DNA from: Bacillota bacterium
GTDB taxonomy: Bacteria; Bacillota; Clostridia; Acetivibrionales; DSM-1351
Length of the DNA: 33,624 nucleotides
Reading direction: 5' to 3'
Assembly: GCA_023460955.1 (NCBI GenBank)
Contig: JAEWOH010000011.1
Coordinates: forward strand, 1 to 33,624
In this document: piece after piece, positions 15,992 to 23,960 of the stretch
How positions within the stretch are numbered: position 1 is the first letter of the stretch
Layout of the letters: each line of letters starts with the position of its first letter
Translations under genes and position numbers: made by a program
Notes under the pieces: model-generated
Told to the model about the DNA's origin: nothing
What the model saw: the letters and a program-made list of their open reading frames with translations, nothing else
The model's database searches: none

Positions 15992-16954
15992 TTAATATTT
16001 ACGTGCATCAACAATTTCTTTTGTTATTGTATTACAGTCAAATACATCCTCTTTAACATAGGCATTCTTTTCAACAGTCTCGCCAGCTTCAAGCTTATTA
16101 ATAAGCTCTACAATACGAGGGCCATGAAGTGGATTGCACTCTACGTCAAGGTTGAATTTCCCTTCAAGCACCAACTTAAGAGCCCACTGATTTGCGTCAA
16201 AAGCAATTACCTTTACATCTCCGTCCTTACCATATTTAATACCAGCAGCATCCATCGCTGCACAAGCACCTCGAGCCATGTTGTCGTTCTCAGCGTAAAC
16301 AACGGTGAATTTCTTTCCTGAAGCGATAAGATCAGCAACAGCCTGCTTAGCAAGAGTTTCGTCCCAACCCTTCATATTTTGGTTGAATACGATTTCCCAA
16401 CCATTTGCCTTTGCACCATCTTCAATGGCTTTGGAACGGCCGAGCTGAGCGGTAGCACCTGTGTCGCCACCAAGCACAACAATTTTGTTATCAGCGAGCT
16501 TTTGACTCTTCAACCAATCAACAGCCTTATTACCTTCAGCTTCGAAGTCGGAGCATACCATAGCGGTGTAAAGCTTCTCGTCCAAGTCAAGTTTACGGTC
16601 AGCCATTATAAATGGGATTCCAGCATCCTTGGCAGCTTTTGCCACATCCTCCCAGCCTGCAGCCTGAAGTCCTAAAACAACAAGATAGTCAACTTCTTCC
16701 TGGATAAGCTGTTTTGCTTGAGAAATCTGCTTTGCATGGTCACCTTCACCATAAACCATTTTAAGCTCAAAGCCTGCCTTCGAGAATGCATCTTCGAAGG
16801 ACTTTGTGTTTGCAGTACGCCAGTCTGACTCGTTGGCATTTGTCTGTACAACACCTACAGTTACTTTCTTGTTTCCACTACCCGATGAACTTCCACAAGC
16901 TGCTAGCGCAAATACCAGTACAATTGCCAGTACTAAGGAAATTAATTTCTTCAT
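15992..16954 (-). CDS. Sugar ABC transporter substrate-binding lipoprotein (YtfQ-like)
   Basis: A lipoprotein of about 320 residues. The start is ATG 16954 behind GGGAGGAG (7 nt spacing); the frame stays open further upstream, but without a ribosome-binding site. The signal peptide MKKLISLVLAIVLVFALAAC ends in a lipobox with the Cys at residue 20, and a Ser/Gly linker follows. The mature part is a Peripla_BP_4 (LacI/GalR-like, two-lobed) fold: VGVVQTNANESDWRTANTKS, IPFIMADRKL, GGDTGATAQLGRSK, VYAENDNMARGA, VIAFDANQWAL and DVECNPLHGP. The E/S-DWRTANTKS motif and ADRK resemble E. coli YtfQ, the galactofuranose-binding protein. It delivers a sugar to the importer encoded downstream, and is the first gene of that operon. 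A paralogue is encoded just upstream as a sensor. Confidence 0.93.
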   Translation of the reverse strand: MKKLISLVLAIVLVFALAACGSSSGSGNKKVTVGVVQTNANESDWRTANTKSFEDAFSKAGFELKMVYGEGDHAKQISQAKQLIQEEVDYLVVLGLQAAGWEDVAKAAKDAGIPFIMADRKLDLDEKLYTAMVCSDFEAEGNKAVDWLKSQKLADNKIVVLGGDTGATAQLGRSKAIEDGAKANGWEIVFNQNMKGWDETLAKQAVADLIASGKKFTVVYAENDNMARGACAAMDAAGIKYGKDGDVKVIAFDANQWALKLVLEGKFNLDVECNPLHGPRIVELINKLEAGETVEKNAYVKEDVFDCNTITKEIVDARKY

Positions 16955-16979
16955 GGATATTCTCCTCCCAATCATTTTT

Positions 16980-16994
16980 AACTCAATTTGAGTT
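16980..16994. promoter_or_regulatory. Perfect 15-bp palindrome in the leader of the importer operon
   Basis: aactcaatttgagtt has 7-bp arms around one central base. It lies 25 bp upstream of the binding-protein ATG, between the ribosome-binding site and the presumed promoter (TATACT-like -10 near 17010). It could be an operator. No good -35 box is visible, as expected for an AraC/YesN-activated promoter. Confidence 0.45.
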
Positions 16995-17038
16995 TTCTTT
17001 TTTCTGAACAAGTATATAAAAAATATACGCATAAAAAT

Positions 17039-17090
17039 ACGGAAAAAATTCCAGTGTTTGTAGTTATTTTTACTGGCTTATTTTTTCCGT
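17039..17090 (-). terminator. Terminator of the three-component regulatory operon
   Basis: On the minus strand the outer stem acggaaaaaat/attttttccgt and the inner stem ccagt/actgg form a long hairpin followed by a T-rich stretch (about 17038-17030). It lies 48 nt after the stop of the sensor gene and just before the importer promoter, so it separates the two units. Confidence 0.75.
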
Positions 17091-17137
17091 TATTTTTTGG
17101 TTAAGATTTTTATGAATTTTGTTTATTTTTTTACGTT

Positions 17138-18232
17138 CTAATAACTGCGGCCAATACGTTCCGAGCTTGCAGTTTCCGCTTCAAAGACCTTTCCATCCAC
17201 ATATGATAGTTTATTAACCTTTTCTCCCTTTTCCAGTTGTTTGATTATTTCAGCTATCATCGGTCCCTGCATAGGATTACATTCAATATCAACATTAATA
17301 AGGCCTTCTTCCATCTTATCAAAGGCTTCAGAAACTGCGTCAAAAGAAATGATGGTTATATCACCGTTAATGCCGCAGGTTAATCCAGCTTCCTGTATCG
17401 CCTCTATTGCACCAAAGGTCATATCATCATTCTGTGAGACTAATACATCAATTTTATCAAATTTCTTTAAATACTTCTCCATTACTTCCTTGCCTTTTGC
17501 TTTGGTAAAATCACCATTTTCATGTGCAAGAATATTCCAATTCTTATGACCTCTGGCTACATCCTCAAAGCCTTTGGAACGGCCTATCTGAGCCGTTGAA
17601 TTTAAGGTACCCTCGAGGACTACAATATTGATTGTAGTATCCTTTTGTCCAATCTTTTCCTTAAAGGCTGGCTCCTGAAGTAAATTCCCCTGTTTCCTGG
17701 AAATATGACTCCCGTTTTTCTGTTGCTCTAAATATTTCTCCAGCCACTTTCCAGCTTTAACACCTTCAGCATACTTATCAGTACCTACGCTTGCTACATA
17801 AAGGCTTTTATCTTTTGTTTCAATCATACGATCAACTATTATAACCGGGATACCGGCCTGTTTTGCTTCCTCCAATACAGTATCCCAGCCCGTTTCAGTC
17901 ACCGGGGCAATAACTATATAGTCAACCTCCTGAAAAATAAAACTTCTCAAATCCTTTATCTGATTTTCCTGACTTTGTCTTCCATTTGAGAAAATCAAAG
18001 AAAATCCATTTTTTTTTGTAAGTGCGTTCTGGATAGATTTAGTATTTGCAGTACGCCAATCTGATTCTGAACCTAGCTGCGAAAAACCAACAATAGTCAA
18101 ATCAGAATCTATATTCTCAGTATTTTCAGTTTCATTATTCCGGAGATTTTTAAACGGCCACAGACTGTAACTGGCAAGAGCTAGTAAACCAATAAAGAAA
18201 ACCCATAAAATAATTTTAATCCTTTTATTCAT
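17138..18232 (-). CDS. Membrane-tethered YtfQ-like sugar-binding sensor of a three-component system
   Basis: A 364-residue protein with an N-terminal membrane anchor (about 7-26, IILWVFFIGLLALASYSLW) that is not followed by a lipobox Cys. The rest is a Peripla_BP_4 fold closely related to the importer's binding protein: SESDWRTANTKS, GIPVIIVDRM, NSTAQIGRSKGFED, VLVSQNDDMTFGA, IISFDAVSEAF and VDIECNPMQGPMI all have direct counterparts there. An insertion of about 33 residues (about 168-200, Lys/Gln-rich) is specific to this copy. The gene overlaps the kinase gene by 4 bp (ATGA). Inference: it binds the same or a related sugar and reports it to the kinase rather than feeding the importer. An alternative is an anchored spare binding protein for uptake. 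Confidence 0.88.
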   Translation of the reverse strand: MNKRIKIILWVFFIGLLALASYSLWPFKNLRNNETENTENIDSDLTIVGFSQLGSESDWRTANTKSIQNALTKKNGFSLIFSNGRQSQENQIKDLRSFIFQEVDYIVIAPVTETGWDTVLEEAKQAGIPVIIVDRMIETKDKSLYVASVGTDKYAEGVKAGKWLEKYLEQQKNGSHISRKQGNLLQEPAFKEKIGQKDTTINIVVLEGTLNSTAQIGRSKGFEDVARGHKNWNILAHENGDFTKAKGKEVMEKYLKKFDKIDVLVSQNDDMTFGAIEAIQEAGLTCGINGDITIISFDAVSEAFDKMEEGLINVDIECNPMQGPMIAEIIKQLEKGEKVNKLSYVDGKVFEAETASSERIGRSY

Positions 18233-19725
18233 ATTGCGGCTACCTCAATTCGTTCATTCTCCACCAACCTTGCAGGAATTTTTATTGTAATATCTGTGCC
18301 CTCTCCTTTTTTGCTTTGTATATCCAGACCAAACATATTACCGTAGTTCAGTTTAATTCGTTTATTAACGTTTGCCAGTCCAAAACCTGAACTCTGTTTA
18401 CTGCCTGGCATTTCAATTTCTTCTCTTAAAGCATTTAGTTCATGTTCATCCATTCCAACCCCATTATCAATTACATGGAAGCAAACCCCCTCGGCAAGCA
18501 GTTGACCTGTGACAGTTATCTTACCTTTTGCCCTTAACATCTTAATACCATGATATAAGGAATTTTCAATAATTGGCTGCATGGTAAGCTTCAATATCTG
18601 ATATCTGTAAAGTTCTTCAGGGATATTAATCTCATAATCCAATATGTCCTTATATCGCGACCGTTGTATCTGAAGATAACTTTTGATGTGTATTTCCTCC
18701 TCACGAATTGTGATGAAATCTTTCCCCTTACTGACCACAATCCTGAAAAACTCAGAAAGGGATACGACCATATCAATCGCTTCCTTATTTTTATCTCCTT
18801 CTATCAGCCAGATAATTGTTTCTAAGGTATTGTATAGAAAATGAGGATTAATCTGAGTTTGCAGAAGCTTTGATTCCATATGCCTTAGATTTTCCTGTTC
18901 CAGTTTTATGCTTTTAACCTGTTGTTCCAGTTTGAAGGCCATGTCGTTAAAGCTGTCGGATAATATGGACAACTCATCATGATTATCACAGGTTGTCCTC
19001 GCAGTAAAGTCTCCCTTTGCTACCATTGCAGTCTGATCGCACAGTGTCCTGATTGGTTTTGTAATGCTGTCCGTTACAAGAATATTTACCAAAACTGATG
19101 CAACAATAATAGAGGATAACGCCACTATCATAGTCACAATTACACTGGTTACCTGTTCATCAAGGCTCTGTCTTTTCGCCTCAAAATTTTGTGTTTCAAA
19201 ATAAATGTAGTACTGAATTTCCTCCTGAAACATTTCTGTAAGGATATAGATATCTGATTCCAGCATCTTTATGTTTTCTTCGTAATGGCCTGTCTGCTGC
19301 AGGTTATCACGAATTTCATTAATTCTATCCTTGAGAGTATCAAGATTTAGCAAAATACGTTTAATCCAATCAAGACTTTCCCTGCTGGAGGTTATCTTCT
19401 GCAGATTAGTAAAGTTCACTCGTGCATCTTCTATAAGCTTGTAAGGATTCTTTAAATCGCTGTTTTTATCAATGGATTCGAAAGTTTCTGCTTCTACAAC
19501 AATCTTGTACATGCTTTCGTCCATTTCCTCTTTGAAATTCAGATTATAATTATTTGCTGAGGTAATTCTGCGAACTATGGTGTCATAAGCAGTACTATAA
19601 TTATGCAAAGCAGTAATCTGGTATACCGAGAGAATAATCATTGGTATAATAATTACAACCGCTACCATGAAAAGTTTAAGACTTAAGGGATATTTGATTG
19701 GTTTATTATAGCTATATTTAATCAT
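18229..19725 (-). CDS. YesM-type sensor histidine kinase
   Basis: A 498-residue membrane kinase. TM1 is at about 16-38 and TM2 at about 194-218, around an extracellular, mostly helical domain of 150 residues. A HAMP domain follows (about 219-272, DSITKPIRTL ... FTARTT), then the His_kinase (PF06580) motif QINPHFLYNTLETI with His295 as the likely phosphorylated residue. An HATPase_c domain comes last (MQPIIENSLYHGI N-box, VIDNGVGM G1, SSGFGLANVNKRI G2). It should phosphorylate the YesN-type regulator encoded just upstream. The gene overlaps both neighbours by 4 bp, so kinase, regulator and sensor are made together. Confidence 0.95.
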   Translation of the reverse strand: MIKYSYNKPIKYPLSLKLFMVAVVIIIPMIILSVYQITALHNYSTAYDTIVRRITSANNYNLNFKEEMDESMYKIVVEAETFESIDKNSDLKNPYKLIEDARVNFTNLQKITSSRESLDWIKRILLNLDTLKDRINEIRDNLQQTGHYEENIKMLESDIYILTEMFQEEIQYYIYFETQNFEAKRQSLDEQVTSVIVTMIVALSSIIVASVLVNILVTDSITKPIRTLCDQTAMVAKGDFTARTTCDNHDELSILSDSFNDMAFKLEQQVKSIKLEQENLRHMESKLLQTQINPHFLYNTLETIIWLIEGDKNKEAIDMVVSLSEFFRIVVSKGKDFITIREEEIHIKSYLQIQRSRYKDILDYEINIPEELYRYQILKLTMQPIIENSLYHGIKMLRAKGKITVTGQLLAEGVCFHVIDNGVGMDEHELNALREEIEMPGSKQSSGFGLANVNKRIKLNYGNMFGLDIQSKKGEGTDITIKIPARLVENERIEVAAI

Positions 19726-21335
19726 ATCTCACCTTTACCCTGTAGCCTGTATTCCGAGGGGGTACAATTCTGTGTCTTTTTAAATATGTAACTGAAATAA
19801 TGGGAATCCAGATAACCAACTAAAAATCCAATCTCAGTAATCTTTTTACCTGAACATCTCAAATAATCTTTAGCCTTCTCCATCCTGAGGTCGGTCAGAT
19901 ATTCTATAAAGGTCATCCCTGTTTCCTGATTAAAAAGTGAACTGAAATAATTGGGGCTGAGATTAACTTCAGATGCAACCTGATCTAGTGTAAGATCACT
20001 CATTGCAAATTTAATATGCATATATTCCTTTGCCTTCTCAATAAGACCGGCATATCTTTTCTGGCTGTTCTTGTTGCGCAGTTCAATTGCTTCTTTAAGT
20101 ATTGATTTGTAAAATTTACTACAGTCCTCAAAGCTGGATAGATGATCAATCTTACTATTAAGGCTGTTGTCTATCTTCTCCTTCGGGTAATTCAGAGTCC
20201 TAAGAAATTTCATGATAGCAGAATATCCATCCATTATTATAAAATGACGAAAAATGGTTGAATTCATGGCATTTGAACCAAATCCATCAAAATAGCTGTC
20301 GACAAATTCATCTACATCATGGATGGTACCCCTTTTCAAGAATTCTTCCAATAAATTTCTATCAAGTTTCTCGAGATTCAAGTCACTTACATCAATTTTA
20401 TTACCCATTTGAGCTTTAAAATTATGTACATCATTATAGGATAAGAACTGATCCCTGTTTTCAAAAAATCGCAGAGAAAATGCACTGTTAGCATCAAGAT
20501 AGGATTGTTGTATGTCACGTACACGATGGACCACTCTGCCGATGCCACCAAAATAATGTATTTTATCTTCACAGATTTGACTTAATAAATCATGTAGCTC
20601 CCGGGTTAAGTTATTTATCTGCAATTCATTTTCACCCATAAGTATAAAAGCCCATCCATCCATGCCGCGTTCAAATACTCTTAGGTCAGGATATTTATTA
20701 AGAGCTTGATTCATTTTTGTCTCACTTTGGACTATATTATTTGAATATTCGTACATATCTTCTTGTCCCTTGAATTGAAACAGTAAAACGCAAAAAGCTC
20801 TTGCTACCATATTAATTCCAAGCTGTACTTCTTGTTCAATTATCTGTGAAAGAGACATCTTCCCACTGACTAATGCATTAAAAAAATCTTTTCTTTTTTC
20901 ACCCTGCATTTGATAAATTAACTGCTGATACTGTTCCAGTATTTGTTTCTCTTTTCTTTCCTTTTCAATAACTGAGGCAGCGTTTTTTACTGCAGCTACC
21001 AACTTACCTGATGTAATGGGTTTAAGCAGATATTCGCTTACGCCAATATCAATTGCCCTCTGTGCATAACCAAAATCACTATATCCGCTGATAATAATGA
21101 TTTTCAGCTGGGGCATGTCTTTTTTCAATAATTTACTCAACTCAAGGCCGTCCATGAACGGCATTTTTATATCAGTAATCAGAATATCGGGCTGTTCTCT
21201 TATAATCATCGGATAAGCCAATTCACCATCGCTCTCATCTCCAACAAGAGTGAAGCCTTCTTCCTCCCAATGAATTTTGTTCTTGATACCCTCTCGTATT
21301 ACAATTTCATCTTCCACCAGAAAAACCTTATACAT
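19722..21335 (-). CDS. YesN-type response regulator (receiver + AraC-family HTH)
   Basis: A protein of about 537 residues. The receiver domain occupies 1-125, with acidic residues ED at 8-9, phosphoacceptor Asp55 in ILITDIKMPFMDG and Lys105 in YLLKPI. A central region of about 300 residues follows. The C-terminal AraC/XylS double HTH (about 435-535) contains LTLDQVASEVNLSPNYFSSL and ITEIGFLVGYLDSHYFSYIF, ending in the usual PSEYR. The start is ATG 21335 behind GGGGG, 6 nt away; in-frame codons upstream lack a ribosome-binding site. It is first in the operon with the kinase and tethered sensor. Likely target: the importer promoter downstream, which lacks a good -35 box. Confidence 0.95.
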   Translation of the reverse strand: MYKVFLVEDEIVIREGIKNKIHWEEEGFTLVGDESDGELAYPMIIREQPDILITDIKMPFMDGLELSKLLKKDMPQLKIIIISGYSDFGYAQRAIDIGVSEYLLKPITSGKLVAAVKNAASVIEKERKEKQILEQYQQLIYQMQGEKRKDFFNALVSGKMSLSQIIEQEVQLGINMVARAFCVLLFQFKGQEDMYEYSNNIVQSETKMNQALNKYPDLRVFERGMDGWAFILMGENELQINNLTRELHDLLSQICEDKIHYFGGIGRVVHRVRDIQQSYLDANSAFSLRFFENRDQFLSYNDVHNFKAQMGNKIDVSDLNLEKLDRNLLEEFLKRGTIHDVDEFVDSYFDGFGSNAMNSTIFRHFIIMDGYSAIMKFLRTLNYPKEKIDNSLNSKIDHLSSFEDCSKFYKSILKEAIELRNKNSQKRYAGLIEKAKEYMHIKFAMSDLTLDQVASEVNLSPNYFSSLFNQETGMTFIEYLTDLRMEKAKDYLRCSGKKITEIGFLVGYLDSHYFSYIFKKTQNCTPSEYRLQGKGEI

Positions 21336-21470
21336 AATTTTCCCCCGAAAAATTTGATAAAGCATACTAATAATATCATATCATTGGGTAATTTTGTAAA
21401 TATTGCCAATACATTCATAAATCCTTTTCCTTCTGATCTTTTATTTTTGCGTCGAGTGCGCCCCCACAAC

Positions 21471-21502
21471 AAAAATTCCCCCAAACAATTTGTCTGAGGG
21501 AA
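21471..21502 (-). terminator. Rho-independent terminator of pgk
   Basis: An 11-bp stem (ttcccccaaac 21476-21486 with gtctgagggaa 21492-21502, including wobble pairs) has a 5-nt loop. On the minus strand it is followed by TTTTTGTT. It lies about 90 nt beyond the pgk stop codon, upstream of the response-regulator gene. Confidence 0.8.
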
Positions 21503-21588
21503 CTTAACATACATTGAATATATGTATTAAATATATATATATTAAGTATTAAAGTGTAATATAGCTCTTTAATAACCTTTTTCTGAAA

Positions 21589-22857
21589 CTATTTATTTTG
21601 AAGTGCCGCAACTCCCGGGAGAGTCTTGCCTTCAACCAGTTCAAGGGAGGCGCCTCCACCTGTAGAAATATGTGACATTTTATCTGCAAGACCTGCTTTA
21701 TTAACAGCCGAAACGCTGTCGCCGCCTCCAATAACTGTGCATGCATCGTTTAAGCCTGCTATTGTCTGTGCTAAAGAAAAAGTTCCTTTCGCAAAATTAG
21801 GCATTTCAAAAACACCTACCGGACCATTCCAGAAAACTGTCTTAGCTGATGAAAGAACTTTGTTAAACAGTTCTATCGACTTTGGTCCAACATCAAAGCC
21901 CTTCCAGTCACCTGAGATATTTTCATCGGAAGTTATTTCTGTTGCAGCATCCGGACTCATCTCTTTTGCAACAACATGATCCACCGGAAGATATATGCCG
22001 GAGCCTATGGATTCTGCTTTTGCAATAATAGCCCTTGCTGTATCCAGCATGTCATCCTCTACCAGAGATGCTCCTGTTGAAATGCCCTTGGCTTTTAAGA
22101 AAGTATAAGCCATGGAGCCGCCAATGATGAGCGCATCTGCTTTGTTCAACAGGCTTTCAAGGACTGCCAGTTTGGATGAAACTTTTGCTCCGCCAATGAT
22201 AGCAATAAAGGGTTTAGTAGCATTGTTTACTACTTTCTCCTGGAGATAAACCAGTTCTTTTTCCATCAGGAAACCTGCTACTGCAGGAAGGTACTGTGCA
22301 ATAGTCTCTGTTGAAGCGTGAGCTCTGTGAGCAGTTCCGAAAGCATCATTGACATAAATATCAGCATAAGAAGCCAGTTCCTTGGCCATTTTTTCACGTT
22401 CAGCCGCATCCTTGCTGGTTTCTTCCTTATGGAAACGGGTATTCTCCAGCATGAGGATTTCACCGTTTTTAAGTGCAGCGGCTTTAGCTTTAGCCTCTTC
22501 ACCCAGACAGTCAGAAGCAAACTGAACAGGCTTGCCCACAAGCTTTGAAAAATATTCTGCTACAGGTGCCAACTTATGTTTTCCGGCAATGTATGCTGCC
22601 TCATCAAAGGTCTTACCCTCTGCAGCAGCCTTGTCCTTGGCTTTCTGACCGTCTTTTTTAGGATCACCCAAATGGCTCATAAGTATAAGCCCGGTCACAT
22701 TCTGCTCCAGAATATACTGAATTGTAGGAAGAGCCGCTTTTATACGTGTATCGTCCTGAACAACGCCATCTTTCATCGGAACGTTGAAGTCGACCCTCAT
22801 AATAATCTTTTTACCAGTCATGTCGATATCCTTGACTGTTTTTTTTGAAATACCCAT
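21589..22857 (-). CDS. pgk: Phosphoglycerate kinase
   Basis: A 422-residue glycolytic enzyme catalysing 1,3-bisphosphoglycerate + ADP <-> 3-phosphoglycerate + ATP in the cytoplasm. Recognisable motifs are MRVDFNVP (20-27), DDTRIKAALPTI, LILMSHLG (57-64), ENTRFHKEE, NDAFGTAHRAHAS (170-182), GGAKVSSKL, NGPVGVFE and GGGDSVSAV near the C-terminus. The protein is about 25 residues longer than typical bacterial PGK because of a Lys/Ala-rich insertion at about 66-92. The Arg that normally follows SHLG is Asp65 here. Other substrate arginines (Arg38 in DDTR, Arg141 in ENTRF, Arg178 in AHRAH) are kept. The start is ATG 22857 behind AGGAGGT. It is monocistronic, not in the usual gap-pgk-tpi cluster. 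Confidence 0.97.
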   Translation of the reverse strand: MGISKKTVKDIDMTGKKIIMRVDFNVPMKDGVVQDDTRIKAALPTIQYILEQNVTGLILMSHLGDPKKDGQKAKDKAAAEGKTFDEAAYIAGKHKLAPVAEYFSKLVGKPVQFASDCLGEEAKAKAAALKNGEILMLENTRFHKEETSKDAAEREKMAKELASYADIYVNDAFGTAHRAHASTETIAQYLPAVAGFLMEKELVYLQEKVVNNATKPFIAIIGGAKVSSKLAVLESLLNKADALIIGGSMAYTFLKAKGISTGASLVEDDMLDTARAIIAKAESIGSGIYLPVDHVVAKEMSPDAATEITSDENISGDWKGFDVGPKSIELFNKVLSSAKTVFWNGPVGVFEMPNFAKGTFSLAQTIAGLNDACTVIGGGDSVSAVNKAGLADKMSHISTGGGASLELVEGKTLPGVAALQNK

Positions 22858-22973
22858 ATATAACCTCCTGATTTTTTATTCTTGTAAACACAGCACACAA
22901 TTCCTCTATTCCAAATTCAAAATCATTCGAAAACAATATTAACTTTGGAATCTATTGGGAAAAGTATGTGATA

Positions 22974-23002
22974 ATAATAACAGAAAATGAACTACCTCAC
23001 AA
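22974..23002 (-). promoter_or_regulatory. Putative pgk promoter (extended -10)
   Basis: TTGTGA (23002-22997), 17 bp and TATTAT (22979-22974) are preceded by TGT, giving an extended -10. The leader would be about 110 nt. An AGGAGGT ribosome-binding site follows. Confidence 0.5.
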
Positions 23003-23043
23003 GGTTTCATTATTTTTAACTATTGTAAAATTGTTTACTTCAA

Positions 23044-23874
23044 TCATATTTTTTTCTTAATGTGATATATTGAAAACCCAACTGTTATTAATCCGATTGT
23101 AAAAAGGGTAATACCCAGAGTCATCATGGTTAAGGATAACACATTAAGATTATGGGCTAATCCTACAGCCGTTAATGAATATAAGCCTACTGACAGAAGT
23201 GCAATTACAGTAAACTCCATATCCTTAAACTTACTAAAAAATACTCTGAAATCCATCTTAAATATTCTATATGAGTCAAACCACAAAAATTTTCCGATCA
23301 ATATCAGGAACCAAGCATACGCCGCACCATATCTCCCGATTATAACAAGATTCCCGATTACCGCAAAAATAGCAACAACGTAGGAACATGTCATTTGTCG
23401 AGCTACCTCCTCTGTAACGTACAATTGTACTCCTGATCGTCTTTGATTTTTGTCTTTTATCAAAAGCCACATGACAAGGCTGCTACAAATCATCAACAAA
23501 GCTATAAACAGACTATATATATCAAAACTGTCATTAAAGTTATCTTTTATATCTATGACAAAACTTTTTTTGAGTAATAAATAAAATATGTTTATTAGCA
23601 TTACACTAAAGTAACACCATACAAGCATGACTTCCCGTTTTGCTTTTTTATAGTTTTCAGTTGATTTTTTGCTTATAGCCAATTCAAGTGATCTAATATC
23701 CTGCTGTAGTCTTTTTCGTTTCTTTTTGTTTAATTTTGGCTCTTTTTCTTCAATTTTAAGCTTTTCAAGATTGTCGGAGTCGGCTATAAGAAAGCCATAC
23801 CTTTTATAAAAAAATAAACAATACAGAACTGCAAATATTATACTTGTAACGGTTGGTATAATAATTTGATACAT
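23044..23874 (-). CDS. Multi-pass membrane protein of unknown function
   Basis: A 276-residue protein not recognised as a known family. Six or seven hydrophobic segments are visible: about 3-21, 88-105, 121-141, 167-182, 187-204, 222-243 and 249-271. Between the first and second lies a very basic, probably cytoplasmic coiled-coil stretch (about 38-85, EEKEPKLNKKKRKRLQQDIR and on). The protein ends in a basic tail (HIKKKI). The start is ATG 23874 behind GGGGGA. It stands between pgk and the amide hydrolase, with gaps of about 85-185 bp on each side and no shared operon signal. No enzymatic motif is seen. Confidence 0.75.
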   Translation of the reverse strand: MYQIIIPTVTSIIFAVLYCLFFYKRYGFLIADSDNLEKLKIEEKEPKLNKKKRKRLQQDIRSLELAISKKSTENYKKAKREVMLVWCYFSVMLINIFYLLLKKSFVIDIKDNFNDSFDIYSLFIALLMICSSLVMWLLIKDKNQRRSGVQLYVTEEVARQMTCSYVVAIFAVIGNLVIIGRYGAAYAWFLILIGKFLWFDSYRIFKMDFRVFFSKFKDMEFTVIALLSVGLYSLTAVGLAHNLNVLSLTMMTLGITLFTIGLITVGFSIYHIKKKI

Positions 23875-23960
23875 TCTTTATTTCCCCCAATTGTGTATAA
23901 TATTAACTGCCTTATAATAACATTGTACCAAACCAACTTTCTCAACTCTTATCGAATTTA

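Noticed and set aside
16955..17032. Upstream extension of the importer binding protein by 26 codons
   Set aside because: The extension has no ribosome-binding site and would bury the signal peptide. GGGAGGAG fits the ATG at 16954.
18591..18776. Small minus-strand frame inside the kinase gene
   Set aside because: It lies wholly within the kinase coding region in another frame and lacks a start signal or recognisable features.
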